From Kiritimatiellota bacterium (GTDB lineage Bacteria; Verrucomicrobiota; Kiritimatiellia; JAAZAB01), in contig VSJD01000014.1 in assembly GCA_008636095.1 (NCBI GenBank), positions 1 through 10,000 on the forward strand: a stretch of DNA of 10,000 bases, read 5' to 3'. How positions within the stretch are numbered: the first letter of the stretch is position 1; the number at the start of each line of letters is the position of its first letter. The notes below the pieces were generated by a model. The model worked only from the letters and a program-made list of their open reading frames with translations, had not been told where the DNA came from and did no database searches. Both the position numbers and the translations under genes were made by a program. Shown piece after piece: positions 1-6,397 of the stretch.

Positions 1-261
1 GGCCGAGAGTATACTCGGACTCGGGTCGGCACCCGCACCGGGATGGAAGAGGACTGAGATCCCTCGACAAGCTCGGGATGACGGATGTGGTAGCTCGGGA
101 TGACGGCAGGGGCGGAGCGGTATGATATCGCCGAGGATAGCACTCAATGCGGAATCCCACGCTAAACCCGGAAGAGCCATTTAACTTGATGTACTGGAAT
201 TTCCATCCGGGGGAATCCAGGGACAGCCCTGTTCTTGTTTGTTCCCGTTGGGAAAAAGGTA
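1..261. other. Non-coding upstream region with short palindromes and a duplicated 14-bp motif
   Basis: No convincing gene is visible. All three plus frames are open from base 1 for a short distance (frame 1 stops at 55-57), so a few codons of an upstream gene could be present but cannot be recognised. Visible structure: the palindrome GAGTATACTC (7-16); a CGGGT/ACCCG hairpin with a 4-base loop (22-35); an imperfect inverted repeat ATCCCtCGA/TCGGGAT (about 59-78); the motif GCTCGGGATGACGG twice (71-84 and 93-106); and a CAGGG/CCCTG hairpin (218-231) followed by a T-rich stretch. The last could be a weak terminator for an upstream gene, but its stem is only 5 bp. Confidence 0.5.
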
Positions 262-294
262 TTGACATACCAAATGGCAGGGACATTATATAAT
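262..294 (+). promoter_or_regulatory. Sigma70-like promoter of the glycan-related gene pair
   Basis: A perfect TTGACA (262-267) lies upstream of a perfect TATAAT (289-294), but the 21-bp spacer is longer than the usual 16-19. The overlapping TTATAT at 286-291 would give an 18-bp spacer and may be the real -10. Transcription would start near 300, leaving a leader of about 60 nt before the ATG at 362. This is inferred from the sequence only. Confidence 0.5.
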
Positions 295-323
295 CCTGTT
301 AGTCTAAGGCGCATAAAACCAAG

Positions 324-343
324 GTGCCAGGAAATCCTGCCAC
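324..343 (+). promoter_or_regulatory. Imperfect dyad (leader hairpin or operator)
   Basis: GTG-c-CAGG, then AAAT, then CCTG-c-CAC, forms a dyad with one C:C mismatch. It lies just after the predicted transcription start and ends 6 nt before the AGGAG ribosome-binding site (350-354, 7 nt from the ATG). It could be a repressor operator overlapping the start of the transcript, or a small mRNA hairpin next to the ribosome-binding site. The function is not known. Confidence 0.35.
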
Positions 344-361
344 GGAATCAGGAGTGAAGAT

Positions 362-3300
362 ATGAAGACGTATCGCCAAGCAAGATCATTGACTTTGTTA
401 GTTTTGGGTTGCTTATGTTTTAGCGGAAGCATTTTTCATGTCCCGGTATGCGGCGCCGATGTAGTTCGTGTAGGGATATTTGATTTTGATAAGGTTGATG
501 GGATAGTCACCGAAGAGCGGACTGTTGGCGATGAAGGGATGTATAAGGCATTAGAAGGGGAGAAGGGGATTGAAGTATCTTTTGTTAGAAGTTTTGAGAA
601 GCGCGTATTAAAGGATTACGATGTTTTGATTCTACCCCAGACAACGCCTATAAAACTCCTGCCTGCTGATTTCAAACAGATATTGAGCACATGGGTCGAA
701 GAAGGTCATGGGTTGTTAGTCACCCATGATGCCGTGGGTTATAGAAAATTCGGCTCCAGCATATTCCCTGAAATATGTTCGGGCGGCGTTTACAATACGC
801 CATCTTCTGAGGGGATAATCACAAGAATGCACCCCGTTGCTAAAGGAATGGAGCCGAAGACAGAATTTGAACATACTTACTCTGACCATATCGTTTTGGG
901 AGAAGGTCCAAAGGGAGTTACAGTCATAAGAGAAGTAAGGGATAATGAAGAGACAGACTATAAAGAGGTGGGTGGTCCGATAATGATTGTCGGGCAGGCC
1001 GGTAAAGGCCGATATGCCGCCTGTGGAATATGCATTGGCTGGGATAAAGTGGCAATACCAGACCACAGGTATACGCAGGGACAAGAGCAGGAGTCTCCAC
1101 CTAAAGGGATAGAGCGGCAGATACTGATAAATACCATAGGCTGGTTAGCCGGCGCTACGGATATGACCCAGGCGGGCGAAGAGCTGGTAAAAGAAGGCGC
1201 GCGACTGGCGAAATTGGCAAAAGAAGTAGAAGAAGAACCCATTGCGAAACCATCTCCGGAAGAAGAGCAACAGATCGCAGCGATAAAATCAGCCCGTGCA
1301 GACATCTTCCCCCTGCCCAAGCAGGTAAAGTGGGGTAACGACAAGATTGTTCTTGCTGATCGCAAAGCGGCAAAGGCAATAATTGTAATTGACGAGAGCG
1401 CCTCGGACAAGGCGGAGTTGGGCGCAAATGAGATAAGCAGTAAATGTAATGAATTAGCAGGCACGAGTTTGCCCATCAGGAAAAGAACGGCTTTGAACAG
1501 CGAGGAGCTGAAAGGCAAAAACCTGATTATTATCGGCAAGGCGGACAGCAAATTAATCCAGGAATATTTACAGAAACACAAGGCTGAATTTGCCGATGAT
1601 TACCGTCTTACAGCCGATACCCCCGGCAAACAGGGCTACATTGTCCGCTGTTTCACCAATGAATACGGTAACCGCTGTGTTTTGCTTGGCGGTAGTGATG
1701 ATCAGGGAACGCTCTATGCCTGTTATACATTCCTTTATCTGATGGAGCAAAAGGCGGACAAGGTTTACGCCTTAGAGGCAAATATAAAGGACTGGCCTGA
1801 CTATGGCTACCGTTGCTGCGCCTGTCTCTACACCTTGAAGGGTCAGGATATGGGAAGAATGAAACAATACATAGACTTCCTGGCAAAGCGAAAGGTCAAC
1901 AGAGTGGATTTGGGGACAGTATCATTGGTCGGCTCCGGTTCCGCTGAAAAATTAAATCTCGGCCAGTTAAGTGAGTATGGCAGGCGAAGAGGAGTATATG
2001 TATCTGTGCTTTCTTTCCTGAATTTGGGGTGGTCAACGGGCGGCTTAGTTCCTATAAGACCGTCGTGCGGAGCGTCAAAGGCGAAAGGCTTGTGTTATGG
2101 AGATGATATGCTGAAAAAGCAGGCCGAAACCCTGACTGAGTTCTGCAGTAAATATAAGCCGGGCGTGTTAAGGTTCCACTATATAGATTCCGACCCCTTC
2201 GCCGGCTGTGGCGGGGACGCCGGCTGGTGGCTGGCAAGATGCGATGTATGCAAGGGCAAATATAAGGATCACGAACGATGGAAGGCCGATAGAGACCTGA
2301 TTAACAGCATGTATAAGGCGATCAAGAAGGGCAGTCCGGATACCATGATGGAGTTTATCCAGTGGCCATATCATCCTTCCATGATTACCGGCGAATGGCC
2401 GCTCCATTTCGGTTCGGAGAAAAAATATAAGCGATATTTGAAGCGGCTGACCGCCGAGATACCGGAAGATGTCTTTCTTATCATACGCGAGGCGTCACTG
2501 CCACAGGTAAAGGCCTGGGATGAATGCAGCAACCGACATCAGCGGCTTATATGGTGGCAGTCCTTTGACGGCTTTTGCAGGTGGGTTAGCAATTGGGGCC
2601 GGAATGCGGCTACCTCGTGGACAGGGAACAGGGACGACGCATTTGAAATCAATTCCTGCGCACTATGGCTTTGCTATGAAATGTCAATGTTGATTGGAGA
2701 TCAATACGGCTGGAATGTCAAGACACCCGGTTACAAAGTCTGGGATGATTTGCCAAGTCTACGGGCCTATAACATGACCATGAAACCGACCTGTGAACCT
2801 GAGTTTATCTTCAAGACGCTTGTGCCTCTAATCTCTCGTGATATCTATGGCGCAAAGGCCGGTCCCTACGTAGAGCGGGCATTAAAGACGAATATAGAAA
2901 GAGGTCTGCCGGGGATAATGGGCGGGTGGCAACACTCAAGATGGGAGGTTGATATCGAAGGGAAGAAGAGAGCAGAAAACGGAAAGATAGTGGACCCGCT
3001 CAAGCTTTATGGCGAGATAAGAGAAGAAGCGAATACGATGTATGCCAATATGGCTGAGGCAATGAAGAATCTGCCTAAAGATGAACTGAGGCGATGGACA
3101 GTAGAGACGCTCTGGTATAAGGCCAGAGAGCTACGGTGCCGCGGCGAGGGATTCTACCACTGGGTTCTTGCCGCAAGGGCAATGGAGGGAGATGATAAAG
3201 GAAAGGCACAGGAAGAGTTGAACATCGCTATTGCTTATCTGGACAGGGAATGGGAATTAATGAAGGAGGCGCACGAAAATAAATATCCGCTCGAGGTAAC

Positions 3301-3448
3301 TGACGTGTTTGGATATGTCCCTACAGGTTATGCCGGCAAACCGTACGTGAATATCAGAGCCTGGGCCGTGAAAAAGGCGCTTTCCGTTCCGGCCGAGTCC
3401 GAATTGAAAGAGTTGCTGGAGAAAATAGACCGGAAACCGAAACTTTAG
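362..3448 (+). CDS. Secreted ThuA-like / GH20b-like / TIM-barrel protein, putative glycoside hydrolase
   Basis: Large exported protein of 1028 aa, probably acting on glycans outside the cytoplasm. Residues 1 to about 32 are a signal peptide (basic start, hydrophobic 9-27); a lipobox-like VLGC ends at C17, but a type I signal seems more likely. Residues 35-265 resemble a ThuA-like (class I amidotransferase-fold) domain, with GHGLLVTHDA around H122 and HPVAKGM at 157-163. A charged, probably helical linker covers 270-310. Residues 312-470 resemble the GH20b/GH67N-type N-terminal domain, with the typical end GGSDDQGTLYACYTFLYLME. From about 480 there is a probable TIM barrel holding FHYIDSDPFAGCGGD (605-619) and a CDVC knuckle (627-630), followed by a Trp-rich segment and a helical C-terminus. 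Substrate and catalytic residues are unknown; D609, D611 and D619 are candidates. The start is set by AGGAG at 350-354. GC is lower than in the minus-strand genes. Confidence 0.75.
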   Translation: MKTYRQARSLTLLVLGCLCFSGSIFHVPVCGADVVRVGIFDFDKVDGIVTEERTVGDEGMYKALEGEKGIEVSFVRSFEKRVLKDYDVLILPQTTPIKLLPADFKQILSTWVEEGHGLLVTHDAVGYRKFGSSIFPEICSGGVYNTPSSEGIITRMHPVAKGMEPKTEFEHTYSDHIVLGEGPKGVTVIREVRDNEETDYKEVGGPIMIVGQAGKGRYAACGICIGWDKVAIPDHRYTQGQEQESPPKGIERQILINTIGWLAGATDMTQAGEELVKEGARLAKLAKEVEEEPIAKPSPEEEQQIAAIKSARADIFPLPKQVKWGNDKIVLADRKAAKAIIVIDESASDKAELGANEISSKCNELAGTSLPIRKRTALNSEELKGKNLIIIGKADSKLIQEYLQKHKAEFADDYRLTADTPGKQGYIVRCFTNEYGNRCVLLGGSDDQGTLYACYTFLYLMEQKADKVYALEANIKDWPDYGYRCCACLYTLKGQDMGRMKQYIDFLAKRKVNRVDLGTVSLVGSGSAEKLNLGQLSEYGRRRGVYVSVLSFLNLGWSTGGLVPIRPSCGASKAKGLCYGDDMLKKQAETLTEFCSKYKPGVLRFHYIDSDPFAGCGGDAGWWLARCDVCKGKYKDHERWKADRDLINSMYKAIKKGSPDTMMEFIQWPYHPSMITGEWPLHFGSEKKYKRYLKRLTAEIPEDVFLIIREASLPQVKAWDECSNRHQRLIWWQSFDGFCRWVSNWGRNAATSWTGNRDDAFEINSCALWLCYEMSMLIGDQYGWNVKTPGYKVWDDLPSLRAYNMTMKPTCEPEFIFKTLVPLISRDIYGAKAGPYVERALKTNIERGLPGIMGGWQHSRWEVDIEGKKRAENGKIVDPLKLYGEIREEANTMYANMAEAMKNLPKDELRRWTVETLWYKARELRCRGEGFYHWVLAARAMEGDDKGKAQEELNIAIAYLDREWELMKEAHENKYPLEVTDVFGYVPTGYAGKPYVNIRAWAVKKALSVPAESELKELLEKIDRKPKL

Positions 3449-3460
3449 CAGGTAAGGACA

Positions 3461-4309
3461 ATGAGAAACGGCAGACGGGACATTTGGGGCAAGATGTTGT
3501 TTGTCAGTCTGATTATCCTTTGTGCGACTTCAGGGACAAGCAGCATTCAAGCAGCAGAAGGATGCAAGATAGAGATAAACTCTAATCCTCCTTTGCCGAT
3601 TACGCCGGGTAAACCAATTAAGGTAGACACCTCCAGCCTGAAAAATATCCTCAAAAACCCGGCATTTGCATCCCAATCAGGTTGGTCATTTAATGATAGA
3701 GCAAGGGGTACAATAACTCTTGATACTAACGTATTTCATTCCGCTCCTTGCAGTGTTCGCATAGAAAAACCTGAAAATCCAGGCTACAGCGATATTGGGC
3801 AGAGTTTTCAGGTTCAGCCGAATACCTGCTACTATGCTGAATGCTATGTGAAAGCAAATATTGCTAAAGAAAGAAAAAGAAAAGGCGTCATGCTCTATAT
3901 TGGGCTTGCCCGTGGAGCAGGGGGCAAATCAATTAATATAACTTTACAAACTCTGGAAAAGACCTCGGATGACTGGATAAAACTCTGCGGGGTTTTCCAG
4001 ACCCCCGCTGATGTAAAATCCGCCTCTTTTTGGCCTCTGTTTGATACCGTCGGCACTACCTGGATTGACGATTGTTTCCTGTCGCTTATTTCGGCCACTA
4101 TCACTTACAGGATAGATTGCCCTGAGATTAAACGGGTAAAACTTCTCAATGAGGATGAGAAAGTAATGGCTGATTCAGGAGTGTTGGAAAAAGGAAAGAG
4201 CCATTACGAAAACACTCAGTCCGGTTTAGCCCTGGATGATATTTACACTGTCGAAGTCAGCGCCCATGATGGCAAGACCTACGGGAAATGCTATCCTGAA
4301 GAATGGTAA
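3461..4309 (+). CDS. Secreted beta-sandwich protein, CBM4/9-like
   Basis: Exported protein of 282 aa. Residues 1-32 form a signal peptide (RNGRR, then hydrophobic 12-21, probable cleavage after QAA). Residues about 62-208 read like a carbohydrate-binding jelly-roll module of the CBM4/9 type: it opens with NPAFASQSGWSF, has a SAPCSVRIEKP strand, a QSFQVQPNTCYYAECYVKA strand, and closes with TTWIDDCFLSLI, the usual 'W-(I/V)DD' ending of this fold. Residues 213-280 may be a small Ig-like domain. No catalytic domain is visible. The gene starts 12 bp after the upstream stop codon, with AGG/AAGGA at 3450-3458, so it is almost certainly co-transcribed. It could bind the glycan handled by the large upstream protein; that role is inferred. 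The module call rests on pattern, not on a database hit. Confidence 0.65.
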   Translation: MRNGRRDIWGKMLFVSLIILCATSGTSSIQAAEGCKIEINSNPPLPITPGKPIKVDTSSLKNILKNPAFASQSGWSFNDRARGTITLDTNVFHSAPCSVRIEKPENPGYSDIGQSFQVQPNTCYYAECYVKANIAKERKRKGVMLYIGLARGAGGKSINITLQTLEKTSDDWIKLCGVFQTPADVKSASFWPLFDTVGTTWIDDCFLSLISATITYRIDCPEIKRVKLLNEDEKVMADSGVLEKGKSHYENTQSGLALDDIYTVEVSAHDGKTYGKCYPEEW

Positions 4310-4318
4310 AAAATCACA

Positions 4319-5584
4319 TCAGATTTTCCGGCAGGACTTGAGAAAGTCGTTTTCGTCGCGGCGGGTCCAGGCTTTGACGCGCAACAGGTCCATTGATGGA
4401 ATCTGCGGATAGAGCACGATCTTGCCTTCCACGGTGGCGGCTTTGATCAGCTCCAAAGCTTTTGAAAATTGGTCCAGACTGCCGACCATGTCCAGGTGCA
4501 GGCCGGGATTGAATTCGCCGGAAGCCACCATGCGCAGGGCTTCGACAACATCCGCCGGACTGCCGCCGCTCGATCCGCAGAGGCGGATTTCATCGTAGTG
4601 CACGCGGAGGGTATCGAGCTCGATCATGTGTTCGCCCCGTTTCAATCCACCAAAGAGATTCAACACGCCGCCTTTGGCCAACCACTGCTGACTCTCCTGC
4701 TGCACGTTGCGGATCCCCACGGCGGCGATGATGTCATCGGCGCCCTTGCCATTACTGACCTTTTTGATGAGCGCCAAACCTTCGGCTGAGAGCACGGCAT
4801 GCAGTTCCGTGCCGGCTTGCCGGGCTTTTTCCGCCAAACCGGTGCGAACGAACTCCAGGCGCTCTTCGATAATATCCATGACGACCAGGTGGCGCGGCGC
4901 AAACCGCAAGGCGGCCTCGGCATGCATCTGGCCCATGGGCCCCGCGCCGATGACCACGGCGACGCCGCCGCGCAACAGACCCAACTGCGGGATACGTGGC
5001 GCGGTCGGCAATTTCTGGTGAATATGAATGTGCCGGTCCTGGGCCGAAATCACGCAGGAAAGCGGCTCGCACAGGGCCCCGGCAAAGAAGGGAATGGCAT
5101 CGGAAGGCAGTGGCAGTAGGCAATCGGCGGCAATGGCCTCTTCGGTGACCAGCATGTACTCGGCCAAGTGCCCGGGCAGGGAATAACCTATCGCCACTTT
5201 TTCCATGCCGGTGCCGTTGTTCCGGTACCGCTCGCGGTGATTGACCGGGGGATGATCCACTGCCGGCTGGGTGGCATAGCGCCGCCCCACGGGATACTTG
5301 GACGCCACGTTTTTCCCAGCCTGGACGATGGTTACACAGCCTTCATCGCCGAGAATGATTGGATACAGGCCCAAGTCCCAGCCATTGATGAACGTATGCT
5401 CGCATCCCTGAGCCACCAGCTTGAGAATGGAAGAACAGACCCCCGCGGCATCCACCCGCACCAGCACCTGGTTGTCGTTGGGCCGCGGGACCGGCACGGT
5501 ATCCACATGGATGTTTTCAAATCCGGCGCCGTGCAGACGCACGGCCCGCATGGTGGCGGGAATGGCAGATGGTAAATGGTTCAT
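4319..5584 (-). CDS. Zinc-type medium-chain dehydrogenase, SorE (L-sorbose-1-phosphate reductase)-like
   Basis: NAD(P)-dependent sugar, polyol or alcohol dehydrogenase of the MDR superfamily, cytoplasmic, 421 aa. The GroES-like half covers about 12-190, with the catalytic-zinc region AGVCSS (C50), LGDEG (79-82, where the family usually has GHE) and LCEPLSCV (E173). The structural-zinc four-cysteine lobe is absent. The Rossmann half holds VIGAGPMGQMHAE (211-223). QPAVD, GYS..GHLAEY, the VHYDEIRLCGSSGGSPADVVEAL stretch (328-350) and GEFNP resemble what I recall of L-sorbose-1-phosphate reductase (SorE) rather than classical alcohol dehydrogenases, so a phosphorylated ketose or polyol substrate is possible. 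The start ATG has no clear ribosome-binding site; Met12 is an alternative. The gene converges on the secreted pair with only 9 bp between stop codons. Because it is separated from the dehydrogenase-complex genes by the toxin-antitoxin pair, a shared pathway with them is not shown. Confidence 0.8.
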   Translation of the reverse strand: MNHLPSAIPATMRAVRLHGAGFENIHVDTVPVPRPNDNQVLVRVDAAGVCSSILKLVAQGCEHTFINGWDLGLYPIILGDEGCVTIVQAGKNVASKYPVGRRYATQPAVDHPPVNHRERYRNNGTGMEKVAIGYSLPGHLAEYMLVTEEAIAADCLLPLPSDAIPFFAGALCEPLSCVISAQDRHIHIHQKLPTAPRIPQLGLLRGGVAVVIGAGPMGQMHAEAALRFAPRHLVVMDIIEERLEFVRTGLAEKARQAGTELHAVLSAEGLALIKKVSNGKGADDIIAAVGIRNVQQESQQWLAKGGVLNLFGGLKRGEHMIELDTLRVHYDEIRLCGSSGGSPADVVEALRMVASGEFNPGLHLDMVGSLDQFSKALELIKAATVEGKIVLYPQIPSMDLLRVKAWTRRDENDFLKSCRKI

Positions 5585-5597
5585 GGGGATAAGAATT

Positions 5598-5653
5598 CGT
5601 TCCTCGTTCTTGGTCCTTCGTTCTTCGTTTTCCCGCTAACGCTTTGCGCTCAA
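5598..5653. repeat. Heptamer array 1 (CGTTCTT-type, then CGCTTTG-type)
   Basis: Five consecutive 7-bp units start at 5598, 5605, 5612, 5619 and 5626: CGTTCCT, CGTTCTT, GGTCCTT, CGTTCTT, CGTTTTC. After one extra base come CGCTAA (6 bp), CGCTTTG and CGCTCAA (5634-5653). The array fills most of the 100-bp gap between the toxin stop codon and the dehydrogenase start. On the minus strand the units read RRRAACG or similar. No coding function is visible. Confidence 0.8.
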
Positions 5654-5684
5654 CTGACGAGCAACAGTCCAATTGTTGGCAGTC

Positions 5685-5981
5685 CTATGTCAGCCGAGAC
5701 GGGTCTAACAGTCTTGCTCCATGATACACGGCCAGAAGCTCAACAAAGTCTTGCCTTACTCGATACACAATTCGGTAATTGCCGAGGATGATTTCCCGCA
5801 CGGCGGGATCGTTCAGTTCGGGAACCATTCTACCGGAGTGCGGGAAGGTCACAAGTCGCTCGACAGAGACCAGAACGTCCATTGCAAAAAGGCTGGCGTA
5901 GTGCGGCGAATCAGCTGCAATGAAGTTGGTGATCGCCTCCAGATCGTCAGATGCTTGCGGCGTCCACCTCACTTCAGCCAT
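5685..5981 (-). CDS. RelE/ParE-family toxin
   Basis: Small toxin of a type II toxin-antitoxin module, 98 aa, the normal size for the family. It follows the ParE pattern: an N-terminal strand plus helix (VRWTPQASDDLEAITNFIA), a second helix, then PHSGRMVPE (47-55), VREIILGNYRIVYRV (61-75) and a closing strand ELLAVYHGARL (81-91) with the conserved Y/V-x-H-x-R ending. ParE members poison DNA gyrase and RelE members cut mRNA in the ribosome; the sequence looks closer to ParE, but the target cannot be fixed from sequence. The ATG overlaps the end of the antitoxin gene by 13 bp, so the two are translationally coupled. A possible ribosome-binding site AAGGAG (5993-5998) lies 11 nt upstream, inside the antitoxin gene. 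Confidence 0.85.
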   Translation of the reverse strand: MAEVRWTPQASDDLEAITNFIAADSPHYASLFAMDVLVSVERLVTFPHSGRMVPELNDPAVREIILGNYRIVYRVRQDFVELLAVYHGARLLDPSRLT

Positions 5982-6151
5982 TTGGCCATCCGCTCCTTCA
6001 CTTGGGCATGAGCGATAGTTTGTCCGGCATCAGCCTGCTGAATACCCCTTTCGATCTTTGCCAGAAACAGTAAGCGTTCCATGGCATCTTCGATGGTGGC
6101 GTCATCGGACAGATCTTCAACCGCATGAACCAGTTTTTCCTTTGTTGTCAT
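5969..6151 (-). CDS. Antitoxin of the type II module
   Basis: Short acidic-to-neutral protein of 60 aa just upstream of, and overlapping by 13 bp, the RelE/ParE toxin gene, the usual antitoxin-first order. Residues 1-34 look like two helices (KEKLVHAVEDLSDDATIEDAMERLLFLAKIERG). Residues 35-60 (QQADAGQTIAHAQVKERMAKWLK) resemble the C-terminal tail shared by many short antitoxins that wrap around ParE/RelE toxins, with a Trp near the end. No ribbon-helix-helix or Phd-type DNA-binding domain is evident, so autoregulation cannot be claimed. The start is supported by AAGG seven nt upstream of the ATG. Naming it ParD or RelB would go beyond the evidence. Confidence 0.8.
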   Translation of the reverse strand: MTTKEKLVHAVEDLSDDATIEDAMERLLFLAKIERGIQQADAGQTIAHAQVKERMAKWLK

Positions 6152-6235
6152 GTGGTTACCTTAGCACGATACTGCCGAGTTATCAATCCATTCATTTCTG
6201 CCGTAACGTGGCTGTTGACCGTCGTCATCTGCCAT

Positions 6236-6277
6236 GCTCCGCCGGAGCGCTCTCAGCCTGGGCGTAGCGCTCCGGCG
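6236..6277. repeat. 12-bp perfect inverted repeat
   Basis: CGCCGGAGCGCT (6240-6251) is the exact reverse complement of AGCGCTCCGGCG (6266-6277), with a 14-base loop. An alternative fold is the short palindrome GCTCCG-c-CGGAGC (6236-6248). It lies downstream of the E3 gene and upstream of the antitoxin gene. It could block exonucleases or act as a transcript end, but no T-tract follows on the minus strand, so it is not a standard intrinsic terminator. Confidence 0.75.
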
Positions 6278-6303
6278 TAGCCTGATCGCCCAGACGAGTC
6301 ATG

Positions 6304-6346
6304 TCGCCCCACCTTCGACCAAGCGCTATGGTGGGCAGGCCGTCAT
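6304..6346. repeat. Dispersed palindromic element, copy A (intergenic)
   Basis: CCCACCTTCG (6308-6317) and GGTGGGCAGGCCGTC (6330-6344) bracket a short variable centre; the arms CCCACC/GGTGGG pair. Both blocks recur in the same order on the opposite strand inside the E2 gene (CGAAGGTGGG at 8756-8765 and GACGGCCTGCCCACC at 8728-8742). It therefore looks like one copy of a short repeated element of the REP/miniature kind. No gene is seen in the rest of the 6152-6373 gap. Confidence 0.7.
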
Positions 6347-6369
6347 CCGGTGTCTGGCGTCCGTTTTAT

Positions 6370-6397
6370 CGCTCTACGCTTTACGCTCCACGTGCTT
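6370..6397. repeat. Heptamer array 2, overlapping the end of the E3 gene
   Basis: Consecutive 7-bp units CGCTCTA (6370), CGCTTTA (6377), CGCTCCA (6384) and the degenerate CGTGCTT (6391), preceded by a related CGTTTTAT (6362-6369). The stop codon of the E3 gene (6374-6376) and its last seven codons lie inside this array. Confidence 0.75.

Noticed and set aside
4310..4327. AAAATC/GATTTT hairpin at the convergent gene ends as a two-way terminator
   Set aside because: The 6-bp stem has a single G:C pair and overlaps the dehydrogenase coding end; too weak to call a terminator.
5598..6397. CRISPR array, or an insertion sequence defined by the repeats around the toxin-antitoxin pair
   Set aside because: The repeats are 7-bp tandem units without spacers, no transposase is present, and no matching terminal inverted repeats or target duplications could be found by eye.
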